The translations under genes were made by a program, and so were the position numbers. The notes under the pieces were generated by a model that was given only the letters and a program-made list of their open reading frames with translations, was not told the DNA's origin and searched no databases. DNA of 64,000 nt from Bigelowiella natans CCMP2755 (Eukaryota > Cercozoa > Chlorarachniophyceae): assembly GCA_000320545.1 (NCBI GenBank), contig ADNK01002519.1:145001-209000 (forward strand), given 5' to 3'. This document shows positions 47,385-57,623 of the stretch, piece by piece. Within the stretch, counting starts at the first letter, position 1; the number at the start of each line of letters is the position of its first letter.

Positions 47385-48482
47385 TCAACTGCTCCGGGTT
47401 TCTTCGGGGCTTCCTTGAAAAGCCTCCAGGAGATTATGGAACTCCCCATCAGCAACATGAAAGTTAGGAACGCGAATATCTGTTTAATACCGTTTTAAAC
47501 ACGCATGGTTAATTCATTGCCATTTGCTGAGTTGGGATCTAGAAATAATACCCCTCCAGCTTTTGCTTTGGAAGAATTGTCCAGGGTCCGAGCTCGTTCC
47601 AGAGCAGCTGCCATGGCAGAGAGGAGAATAATAGCTGCAATCCCATCTCCAAATGCTTCCTGGTGGGACCACAACTAACTTTAATTACCGCAGAGGTTGA
47701 AAAAAAGTAATTTAGTACCATAAGATTGAATGGATTCTGATGAATGCACAGGAATGAAGTCCATCTGGCCTCCACGTAGCATATGTACAAAGAAATGATG
47801 ACGAGGACGTATACAAAAATGACAACTCCAATTCCAACGAGAGCGCGGAACTCGCTGTAATCAGCATAGCTGTCTTGTTCTGATGCGAGCCCAAGGCTAA
47901 CGATGATGCTCGCCTGTAATGATAATGATGTGCTCAGTAAGCATTTATGTAGTTTCAAGAAATCAGCAATATCACCATCTGCAACAGCCTAATAATCATC
48001 CGAAGTCTACGATCTCTGTAGGTGCTCCTGAAAGCTCCAAGCCAAGAGTTATCATCAGCATCACTTGTCGCAGAAAATCCAGCACCCTGACCCTTGTTTG
48101 CAGAATTTACGGAGGGAGTGGTAGCTTCGCTCTGGGTTGTTAAAAGTTGTTAACAACCTACCGGATCAAAGGAAACGAGTGGATAAATTGTACCGGTTCC
48201 TCAACACGAACAAAATTGCTTGGGAAGTTGCCGATTTGAGTTTCTCCATCTGTTCCCTAGATTGATGTCAACATTGTAATGCTTTGTTGTAATAGTAAAA
48301 TAGGTCAGGAACACTAATATTCAGCAACACACCTTGATCTCCCCCGTCCACCAACCAGTTTCATGCTTCTCCAAAACCTTGATCCGATCACCCTGCTGGA
48401 AGGATATTTCGTCCGGGTGCTGCTTATCGTACGCGTACATGGCGGTGACATATATCTGCTGCGGCTGGGTTTTGGTCTCCAT
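47385..48482 (-). CDS. SH3 domain followed by about four transmembrane segments, 6 exons
   Basis: Exons 48482-48333, 48256-48194, 48131-47976, 47913-47719, 47659-47552 and 47480-47385 close in phase to 255 residues. Residues 10-70 are an SH3 domain: YVTAMYAYDKQHPDEISF (ALYDY block), WWTGEI (WW pair) and GNFPSNFV (PSNYV block), which bind Pro-rich peptides. After a polar linker come hydrophobic segments RMIIRLLQMASIIVSLGLA, VGIGVVIFVYVLVIISLYIC and GIAAIILLSAMAAAL, and a shorter FAFLTF. This is a MARVEL-like four-helix layout with a short cytosolic tail. Yeast Sho1 has the same parts in reverse order. The last junction is the least certain, since reading through the exon 5 donor also ends soon. 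Confidence 0.75.
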
Positions 48483-48905
48483 CGTGTGCCCCGCCCCCTT
48501 CCGATGACCACTGACACTGACGTATCTTGTGAGTTCGCTGTTTGTTTTTCTCCTCTATTTTTAGATTAAAAAACCATGTCGTAACATTGGAATTCATGCC
48601 GTTGTTATAATTTTAGGTGATTGAATGCGCTATTCAAACCAAGCAGTTTGAACGTCGTGAGAAATCCTGTCGCGACTGGGATACAATGGTTATTTTGTTA
48701 TGATTTAGTCGGCAAAACATCGTACGACATTCTTGACTGGCAGATGATGGAATGTTCTTCTGCAACAACAATGCCAACAATGTGCGACAACTAACTAAAT
48801 AACCACATCGGCAGAGCAGTGCAGTACTCGTAGATCGCCCCCCCCGCCAACCCCAGCCCCCAGCATCGAAACTAGGGGAGAACAAGGCTCCCCAGGTGGC
48901 AAACG
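48483..48905. promoter_or_regulatory. Divergent region upstream of the SH3-TM gene
   Basis: GTTGTCGCAC on the minus strand at 48782-48791. There is no CTAG island, and a G/C-rich run at about 48838-48862. The start of the + gene is not fixed and could lie here. Confidence 0.3.
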
Positions 48906-49744
48906 TTGGGAGCTCATCGCACACCGCTGAAAGGCGGCGGCGCCATTCTTAAAATCAACATCGTCATTTATGCGACAATTATAGCAGCACGCAGCGACAC
49001 TGCTGTGGTCGCTACGGAGCCTCTGCTGGAGCCTGCTCAAATCCACATTCGGGAATCAAACCCTTCTCAGGAATCTTTCCATCATCGCCGTAGTTATAAT
49101 CGTCAACTTCGTAGCAGCAACAGCCAGAACAGAAACCGAATGCGAAGTAGTATTCGCTGCCGCAGAAACATAGAAGTCTGCGGATTGACAGGGGGGTGGA
49201 TTCACAGGGACGACGAGATAAAGACGTTCTCTGCCCTTGATGTCTTCGACCCGAAAAGTTCCACTTTTGACAATTTTGTGAAGCCTGGGAGGAGGAACAA
49301 GACCTGGAGACTCACCTTAGAAAATGACGACGAAGATCTGCTACCGACGAAGAGGGGCACAGTCCTGCCCGATGAAAACATCAAACTAAGGCCATACCGG
49401 TGCTTCGAAAACAATATTGACATCATACTGGTTATTAATTCCTTGATCAATATGATGCTACGACAGGTCTCACAAGGATAAGATGAGGCGAAAATTGGAA
49501 AGAAGACTGAAAAGACGTCCTCTCAAGGTTATCCGCTATGTATTGTAACAACACAACAATTTCACGTACAACATGGATCTGCTGTACTCTTCTCTTAGGA
49601 ACCGACTCCAGGGCACGAAGATGATAATATATTTGATAGCGATTTCTCCCAGACTGATCTGTCGAGTGAGGGCGGCATCATGTGGACTTCGGAAGTAGTT
49701 TCCACACTAGTAGAAGTTGTAGTAAATCATGCAATAATATGGTG
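48906..49744 (+). CDS. Unknown protein, two visible exons, start unsettled
   Basis: An open frame from 48906 to a donor at about 49468, then exon 49599-49694 (EPTPGHEDDNIFDSDFSQTD) in phase 0; readthrough reaches TGA at 49744. The first in-frame ATG is only at about 49140, so the upstream part may be non-coding or begin by splicing. The secure part reads VCGLTGGWIHRDDEIKTF, DVFDPKSSTFDNFVKPGRRNKTW, acidic ENDDEDLLPTKRG and CFENNIDIILVINSLINMML. No family is recognised. It might share a transcript with the next gene, but phases do not allow a direct join to 50068. Confidence 0.4.
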
Positions 49745-50084
49745 AGGAGCAGAAAGCATGCGTGATTTTCCTCCTGTTAAGTCGCAGAATCAACCCAACA
49801 ATTAAGTAGATACGAATAAGAAATAAGGAATCCTCAAGGAGCAATCCCTCAATATAAGCATCATCAAATGACGATCTATTAGGCTGCTTTGAGCACGGAG
49901 AATACGGATACCGACCGAGGGCCTGAAAGGGAAGGGGGGCTCGCCTTTGACCACATGGTACAGCACCTTGCATGCGGCGAAGCGACTCCTCTCAATATCG
50001 TTGACATTATGATCATTATAATCCAAAACTCCGCCCCGGCAGATCGATGAGGAGAACGTCTTAACAGAACGACGAGTAGCTAAG

Positions 50085-51360
50085 ATGATGCGCCGGATGA
50101 ACATCACGGACCCCTACGAGCGCTATGTAGCAAAACTTACTTACTTGTATTATCGGCATCTCTTGAAATGATGCCTTGCCCCCCCCCCCCCCCCTCCTAT
50201 TATATGCATTAACTCACTCGCGACTATAGAAGGAATAACAGTTCATTTCCATGCTCATCATTATCATCATCATCATCATCATTATATTAATCGCAACTTC
50301 ATATTGCTCTTTTTGATCTGAGCATGTGTTGGAATCTGTCTTATGCAGAAAAACGTTTTCTCCTCTCTTCCTCAAATGAGTGCGAAACCTTACAAGTTTC
50401 CAAAGGTAACAGGGGGGACATCTCACACCTTAAGCACCTTCTCTCTCCCTGTCTTGAGGCATGCTATGCTTTCAGCAGATATTATCCTTAAGATACATTC
50501 GATTGTGATAAGGATTTCCTTGACGATGGTGCTTTTAGAACGTCCACATGATAAGCTCCTTTGATGAGCTGCGAAAAGTCGTGGAATTATCGAAGGATGA
50601 AGGGTGAGTGTGCGAAGGCAACCATTCTCGCAGAGCAATAATGAGAACCTGTGTTATGCTCATACAGACAGCTACACTCTATCTGATTGTTTAATTTTGT
50701 ACTTTCCTTCTCCATCTCTCCGCCCCCTTCCCTTCCCTGACATAGGCAACCGAACGTGACGGTTTTGGTGTTCATGAGCTATCACATAAAGTTCAGACAA
50801 CAATGCAAAATGTACGCACCATTCATCGAAGAAGCTGCTCGTTATCAGACGAATCCGGCCATGTGAGTAGTAGTTACTATTACCTTCATCATCGTCGATG
50901 TAACACAACCAACTGATATCTCCAATAGCAGCAGCTATAACAATAACAAGAACAACACTAATATTAGTAATCACGTAGATATGGCATCGTAGACGTGGGC
51001 AAATTTCCCCTCCTTATGCGTGCATCAGGATCTAGGTAAAGTTTAGATAACTTCTATTTCCATCCACAACTATTACTTCGATGAAGGCTATATGATCATC
51101 ATTGATATCCTCTCCGCCTACATTATTGCAACAACTACTACTACTACAATATCATCAGAATCTTCCCGTACACGCACATATACGTTCGTGGAGTCAAGAA
51201 ATTCGACTTTCCAGGGCACGTGAACACCATTTTGATGTACTACACGGCCTACGCGTGCGATGAAGCGGACCCGTAAGAGATATAAAGCATTTTATTTTTG
51301 TTAATATTTACACGCGAAGCGAATTGTCCACAAGGACTTGCGGTGCAGTGCGTTGTTCCT

Positions 51361-51394
<34 letters not shown>

Positions 51395-51821
51395 CAGTAC
51401 TACTACCGCTACAACTACAACTACCACTTCTCCTAATATACATCGCTGCATTTCTTCTTCAATCCTTCTTAGGAGCCGTCTGGAGCAGTATCCTGATGAA
51501 TGGATCGAAATAGAGGACAAAATGAAGGACGAAGAAGGAGAGGAAGGTGGTAACATGGGAGGCCTGGCAGGAGCTCCTGACAATGCTAGAGATCCGACGA
51601 ACATGAGGCCCCAAGATGCTATTCTTGGACAGGATGATCCTGATTTAGATCCGAGCTTTTGGGATGGTCAACCAAAAGGATCCATTTATGACGGGGGAGA
51701 TAGGCCCTTCCAAGATGAAGATGGTTCCGAATCTGGAGGGGGGAGGCAAAAAGGTCAGGGGCAGCAGAGGTCGCCATTTGGCAATATCAACGACGGGCTG
51801 GATTCTTTTGATGCGTACTGA
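50085..51821 (+). CDS. Thioredoxin-fold-like protein without CxxC, multi-exon
   Basis: Exons (50085)-50126, 50349-50405, 50539-50603, 50746-50862, 51159-51272 and 51473-51821 join in phase. The N-terminus is basic (VAKMMRRMNITDPYERY). The core reads HMISSFDELRKVVEL, NVTVLVFMSYHIKFRQQCKMYAPFIEEAARY, then IFPYTHIYVRGVKKFDFPG, an order of strand, helix and strand reminiscent of thioredoxin with QQC in place of the CxxC pair. The tail (from EEWIEIEDKMK-like sequence) is acidic and Gly/Asp-rich, ending in DSFDAY. The fold assignment is inference and redox activity is not supported. The true start may be upstream through a CAG acceptor at 50067. The intron before the last exon carries (ACT)n. Confidence 0.5.
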
Positions 51822-52288
51822 AGAAACAGGAGTCTTCATAGCTGACAATTGCACGCGCGTATACAGCTTTGCAGCAGCCCAACAAAGGCACACATAGATT
51901 ATTTGTATGTTCAAGCAAATGAATACCATGAATCACGACACGACAGGTCGACACAGTATAGACTAATAGAAGGTACAAGCTGAGCTAGCTAAGCATGCAC
52001 AACGCCATTGTTAGTACAAGCCACGCATACTGCGCTAGTGCGCTGTATATATACATCGTCTCGCTGGTCTAAGCCAGTGTGCCCGGCATATTACAAATGG
52101 CACGCATGCCAGTAGCGACACACGCACAGTACACACACATTACTTCTAGATACTAGGAATGCTAGTAAAATAAGGACAACGCTTGACAAATCATTAATTT
52201 ATAAAATGTTGATGAAGCGTAAGCACATGCTTTCCGTGCACGTGTCACTATAGCTACTGAGGTTTTCATATGCCGGCTACGTCATTAT
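51822..52288. other. Convergent intergenic island
   Basis: No gene. It contains GAGCTAGCTAAGCATGC, CACGCATACTGCGCTAGTGCGC and TCTAGATACTAGGAATGCTAG. Although only 467 bp, it carries the same vocabulary as the larger islands. Confidence 0.55.
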
Positions 52289-54191
52289 TCAGCATCTACT
52301 TATAGCCCTTGAGCGAAACCGTGCCAAACAGCGAGAGTAAAGAGGGCCTACTAGTTCATTTGCTTGAACATATTTTCCGAATAGATCAGCCATCTTTTCC
52401 CGGCTGGGCTTCATTAGAATTGGAATGACTTTGTCACTTAACAAATTTGCCACCTTTTCTTTATACTGAATTCCCCCGGATTTGGTCAATTTGAGAACAT
52501 TTTGTAGCGCTGCGAAGAATTGCGAGGTTTCTTCCTTGGAAAAGTTTCTCTTCGCCTGGGATACCAAGATTTTTAAATCTTTTGAATTTCTAGACTTGGA
52601 TTTAGAGGAGGAGGAGGAAGCAGATATCTTGGCACATTTTCGATGATGGTCAATTTGTGATGATGTTTGAACAAGCCTTCCACGCGAGGAGTATGACGAT
52701 GATGACGATGATGATGATGATGATGAGTATGCGCTGTTGGTCGCGATAGTGTTAGTAGTGGCTAGAGGAATGGGAATCGGCTCTCGGTTAGGAGGAATAT
52801 CACGTAGAGCCATGGGTCTGGGCCTTCTACTCATGGACGACGATGATGATAATGATGATGATAATGATGATGACGATGATGCCGTTATAGTCTTTCTGCT
52901 GGTGTTGGTGGTGCTGCTACTACTGTGCTTTCGCTTTAATGATAGGGACTTTGCCAAAGAGTGTGTATTCCGCCGAGAGCCATCCTTATCTGATTTCCGA
53001 CTCTGGAGGGGCACATGCAGCATCGTCTCCGCCAGGAATTCTTGCTTTGTTTTCTTCGCTTCTTCAGCGTTGGTGTCGTTTTGTTTGCTCATCTGTACAG
53101 CTTGGATCAAGCTTATCGGCCTTGTAGCAGAAGCAACAGCAGTGGTAGTTGGGCTGCTGTGCTCGCTGCGACGGCTATTTTCTCCATTGCTGCTCCCAAA
53201 GTTCTTTTTCATTTTCTTGAAAATGTCGAAGTCCTGCTGTAACACCTTTTTGGTAAGTTTCCGCTGGTTGTTGTTCAGAAATGCAGCCGTTTGCCGTCTT
53301 CTTCGTTCTTCTTCTCTTTGTTGGCCACGTGTGTAATTAGAAGGGTTCACCTTTGCCGACCCTCCTCCTCCTCCTTTTTTGTCCTCCCCTGCTCTATTAT
53401 CTAGCCCTAAAGTCCTTACATTTTTGAAAAATTGTGTTACGGATCGGAGGCAGCTCCCAAAAGAACTTTGAGATTGCAGGTGCGGTTTTAACCAAAGGGA
53501 TAACGTGTCGCGCACGTTTTGTCTGGAAAAACGATGGTCACACAAAACAACCGCGCCGAAGTCGAAGCGATGGCGTATTACACGGCCAACAGCCTGATTT
53601 ACCGCACAAGCAGCTTGGTGGAGATACCATTGATTCCCGGACATCTTCAATGAAGACGATAATGACGATGCCGTGGCAGTTTTTTTGTACTGTTGTTTGT
53701 CCATTATCTGCATCTTTATTCGAACGCGGAGGTCCATCGAATTAGGATAAGGGATTCCTACAACAACCACCGCACGGCATTGTCTCCCGGAAAAATCCAT
53801 ACCCTCGCTGCTCTTACCACGGCACACAGCGAAGAGCATAGCACCGGATTTAGACGGATCTTCCACCTGGAATTAGTTGCTTCTTCATCATAGGAATAAT
53901 ACAATCATCATCATCGTCATCATCATCATCATCAACAACATAATGAAACAATAAATAGACCAAGTCGGTCAGTTATTAAGAAAGTGGAATTGAAAACAAG
54001 TCTTATAAATGTTTGGGTTGACACCCCCCACCACCATAAACCACCACCATCACCACCACCTTGGCTCGGTAGGAGTCCATTGCAGGAGCAAATTGCGATG
54101 AGTGCCGGGGCTCAACCACGACGAACTTATGCTTCTCCATCTGGATGAAAGCAGGTGGTGGTGGAGGAGTGAGAAGAATTCAGTGAAGGTA

Positions 54192-54227
<36 letters not shown>

Positions 54228-55076
54228 ATGGAAAATATTTTATTCTAAGTCATCGTTGACATCATCATCATCATCATCACCATCTCCTTCTCTCCTCGCC
54301 TTTAATCATATTCTTGTCTAACCTGTTCCATGATTGTTCTCCCCCCTTGTCCCGGCATCCGCCAAGCCTCTATGACCGTGTTTAAAGCCGCGTAAGATGG
54401 GAAGAAAACTAGCATTCCATGGGGGACCACACGGCTTAGATTCACTAGACTGCCATCGTTCGAAGAAGCAGCAACAGCAGCAAGTAAGATTGAAGAAGAA
54501 TACAAATGAATGGTTAAGTAGCGCGATGGGCAAGAATAGATTCATCCTACATTTCCAATAATAAATAAAATGTCGCAAGACGAAAAGACTACTACTGCCA
54601 CTACGATAGTACCTTATCCCAAGGGCTCGTTGATATTCTCGGCTAGACCGATTTTTATACGTTCCATTTAACTGCGCCCCATTTGGCCCCTTGGACAGAG
54701 CTCCAAGCCAGATCTGGAGGAAAGGTAATAATTCAGATTGGTGGGAGGGGAGGGAGGCTCGATCAGCAACATCACTAGCGTGAGGGTAAGTTCTAATCAC
54801 GCACGTAGGCGAGCAAGCATGAACTTATGTGTGCAAGCTCTCCCATCTTATTACTGTGTTCCTTGTTCATCCTACTTCTTCCATAGTCCCCCCCCCCCCC
54901 CCCCCCTCTCCATAGCCCCCCCCCTCTCCATAGCCCCCCCCCTCTCCATAGGCACAAATCACCTGGTCTGGTTTGACAATATGCGGATTCTCTAGCCGGA
55001 TCTAATCGTTTCAACAACAACAACAACACATTCATCACCATCCTTGCTAATATTTCACCCAGCATTCACACTCAAT

Positions 55077-55115
<39 letters not shown>

Positions 55116-56605
55116 ACTGTATGTTTACTGGAAGCAGGATGAACCTTAAAGGGGATCTTCATATCATAGGCCATAGAATCCATGGGAGATAAGGTCCCGC
55201 TCGTCAGCAAAATGGACCGCACACCGAAGCTACGAAGTGTTTGCATTGCGAGTCCCGAATTGAAGCACCAATAGCTTAGAACCTTCTCAGCTGCAGCTTT
55301 TCCTTGATGGAATGATGCGTCCTCGGATCCAAAAAAGTTAGCAGCCTTTCTCCCCTTACCATCAGTGTGTTTTGGTGGAGATTTAATCCGAACTATGGTC
55401 TTGTAATGCTGGAGCTCCTCGCTGTAGAGATCCTGATTTGTGTCCGGGGGGAACACGATGTTTATCTTGGCGACTAGCTCTTGCAATGCGCACTTCTTTT
55501 TGCTTGAATTAGAGATTTCATTTATAGTCAGAATTAAAGTTGCTGCCTTCATCACTACGTTCGTGAAGATTTCCTTTGACTTGAGAGTGATGCCGATGCT
55601 CTGCAACAGCTGAAACACAAAGGTGCCATCTTTCAGGATGTACCCAGTCCTGGGGACGTCGATGCTTTGAACTTTCTCCTCAAAATCAAGCAGTATTTCC
55701 TTGATTCTAATTAAGTCCGACTCGGAAGGAGCCATATCATGCAAGTCAATACCGGCTAAATTACCCTGAGGGTCTCTAATAGCCTCTAGACACCGCGAGA
55801 TTTCTTTGATACACGCTGCTACGTCGTGTCCTCCTAGGTCGAAGGACACAGCTTCCGCGGCTACCTTTGGAACATTATGAGCCTCGTCAAACACTACAAT
55901 TGAATCCCTAAGATCCAAGTTGAGGGTTGATCGTATCTTTGGATCGATGAGGTAATTGTACGGAAGGAAGACCATATCCGCATTCGTCGCAGTATTTCTT
56001 GTGTAGAAGTATGGACAGACATCCTGCTGGCGACCCATTTCGACAAAATCCTCAATGTCCATAACGCCACCAGAGCAAGCGGATCCGTTTGTGGCCTTGT
56101 CGACGTTGTTGTAAAAATTGCACCCTCTTCGATTTACCAACATTCTGCAAGCATGATTCTGCCTGGTACCTTGCTCCTCTGATATTCGCGGATGGATGCA
56201 CATTTGTTGTCTTGAACCTAATATGCTGATATTGGGCCTATAAATAGTCTTCTTCAGTTCTTTGACAACTTGGGACAGTTGTCCATGTGTCCGAGAAGAG
56301 TACACTACTCGCGCAGCTACTTTAACTTGATTCGGCATCCCTTCGCCGTCGTTCTGCACTCCAAACTTGAGAGCCTTTGCCTGCTTCTGTTGCTCTTCAA
56401 TTTTCTTTTTTTGCAAGTGGTGATGTCGCCATCCAAGAATTGCACAGAGTAGACAAAGGGTTTTCCCTGTCCCTGTGGGACTTTCGAGCAGGGCGTTTTC
56501 GTTCTCTTGCAGTGCTTCGATTACCTTCTCCATGTAAACAAGCTGGCAGTCATAGGGATCGTGAGGAAAATCCACAATGATTCCGCGAATGTTAAGCAAA
56601 GGCAT
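52289..56605 (-). CDS. RTEL1-type Fe-S DNA helicase, 5 exons
   Basis: RTEL1 is a 5'-3' helicase that removes D-loops, T-loops and G-quadruplexes. Exons 56605-55118, 54713-54613, 54449-54323, 54140-54060 and 53866-52289 close in phase to 1124 residues. Motifs in order: LLESPTGTGKTL (Walker A), four candidate Fe-S cysteines (QQMCIHP, HACRML, GCNFYN, VCPYFYTR), VVFDEAHN (DEAH), LLTSGTLSPM, IWLGALSKGPNGAQL, LVFFPSY, AVCRGKSSEGMDF and NQAVGRVIRHR. The C-terminal half is Ser-rich and low complexity. It closes with a helical block (residues about 1035-1110, FSKEETSQFFAALQNVLKL) that fits the harmonin-like domain of RTEL1. No PIP box or RING was seen. FANCJ/DDX11 lack this GPDGAQL-type block, so RTEL1 is preferred. 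Confidence 0.92.
54185..54225. repeat. (GAT)n in an RTEL1 intron
   Basis: About thirteen GAT/ATG triplets in the intron between exons 3 and 4; an ATC-rich patch follows at about 54260-54285. Confidence 0.85.
54888..54952. repeat. C-tract minisatellite, three CCCCCCCTCTCCATAG units
   Basis: A run of about 18 C is followed by three units of a C-run plus TCTCCATAG, inside the first RTEL1 intron. The minus strand is therefore G-run rich and could form a quadruplex in the transcript of a gene whose product family unwinds such structures. Confidence 0.85.
55079..55116. repeat. (CA)n at the RTEL1 exon 1 donor
   Basis: The repeat abuts the inferred donor at 55117, so the intron begins with a (GT)n run on the minus strand. 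Confidence 0.85.
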
Positions 56606-57242
56606 TTTTGCTTCCTTGTACCCCTTTAAGCCCCCTCACTTTCTCTCTTTCGCTGGACTACTCCTCAGCCTCAGATGATGTGCGCCATTATTCAGATCGT
56701 TGGTGGCGGGAAGGGGTTCCCTCCGCTCTCTGACTCAGAATGAAATAAATGATGTTGTCGAAGGGATGAAAACCCCTCCTTTTTCTATCTAAAAGTCGAG
56801 GTAGTTGGTGTCCAGTCATCGTAGCCATGGGCGGATTTTTACAACCAACCATGTCCATCAGGTCGCAAGCCAAAAAGATGCCCGTTTTCGATCAGTCAGC
56901 TTTCGACTCTTGGCTAGGAATAAATGAACTTGATGATTGGTTTGCAGGGGAATTTTAGACTGCGGTAAGGAAATCAAGGGGAAATGATCTATAAAATTCG
57001 CTGTGGGTGCTCGAATTTTTAGTGCTTGCTCGAATCCGACTAATGGCAAGCACTTCGAGCTGGGAGAGTCCAATGCTTCTCTGTAAACCGAAATTGTGGT
57101 ATAAAGCTACTGTGTAGTCTCGCAACGCCTCTCTACACATGAAGTGCGATGAGAAAGGCCTATGTTACAAAGAATCTAGCTCCCCGCCTACGATAATATT
57201 GGACTGTCTAATTTCATCTACCGCTCAATCTTGCCCGAGCCC
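56606..57242. other. Gap between RTEL1 and the retrotransposon
   Basis: Upstream region of RTEL1. No CTAG island and no TGTCGCA copy. It holds one short + strand ORF (separate entry) and otherwise nothing recognised. Confidence 0.4.
56827..56958 (+). CDS. 43-codon ORF with protein-like composition
   Basis: ATG in a GCCATGG context, TAG at 56956-56958. The peptide begins MGGFLQPTMSIRS and ends in an acidic/aromatic stretch (FDSWLGINELDDWFAGEF). It could be a small protein, or the first exon of a gene interrupted 285 bp further on by the retrotransposon. No homologue is recognised. Confidence 0.25.
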   Translation: MGGFLQPTMSIRSQAKKMPVFDQSAFDSWLGINELDDWFAGEF

Positions 57243-57246
57243 TGTT
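57243..57246. repeat. Left target-site duplication TGTT
   Basis: TGTT directly before the left LTR, repeated directly after the right LTR at 62965-62968. Confidence 0.85.
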
Positions 57247-57572
57247 TGTTGCGCGTAAGGTGTTCACAGGCCGAGGCGCTACGTGCACAAGTAGGCAGGG
57301 GGGGGGAAAGGCACGTTTGCTTCCTTTTGAAGAGTTGTGTTTATTTTTATTAAAGATTATATTTTTATTAAATCGTGCACTGCGTAATCATTCGCGAAGC
57401 TTTCGCGAATGCCGCCGCACGTGGGGCAGCACACTTCCGGTGTGCTGCCATGAGTCCCGCCGGAACCCACGTGCCTATGCTGTATTAATATCTACGTTAT
57501 CTATATTCTATATCCGCGACAACCCCTTTGTTGTCGCACGTGACTTGTGCCCGCGTAGTGGTACGCGCTACA
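57247..57572 (-). repeat. 3' LTR (left), 326 bp
   Basis: Identical to 62639-62964, including a 9-G run. It contains three perfect inverted repeats: 9-bp arms at 57390-57398/57402-57410, 10-bp arms at 57425-57434/57440-57449, and 8-bp arms at 57516-57523/57530-57537 (GCGACAAC/GTTGTCGC). Confidence 0.95.
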
Positions 57573-57582
57573 CCTCCCCCAA
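57573..57582 (-). other. Polypurine tract
   Basis: Minus strand reads TTGGGGGAGG immediately before the 3' LTR, the expected plus-strand DNA primer site. Part of a 10-bp inverted repeat (57538-57547 with 57580-57589) spans the LTR/internal junction. Confidence 0.75.
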
Positions 57583-57623
57583 GTCACGTTGCTCCTTCCT
57601 TCCTTCCTTATTCCCTTAGACCT

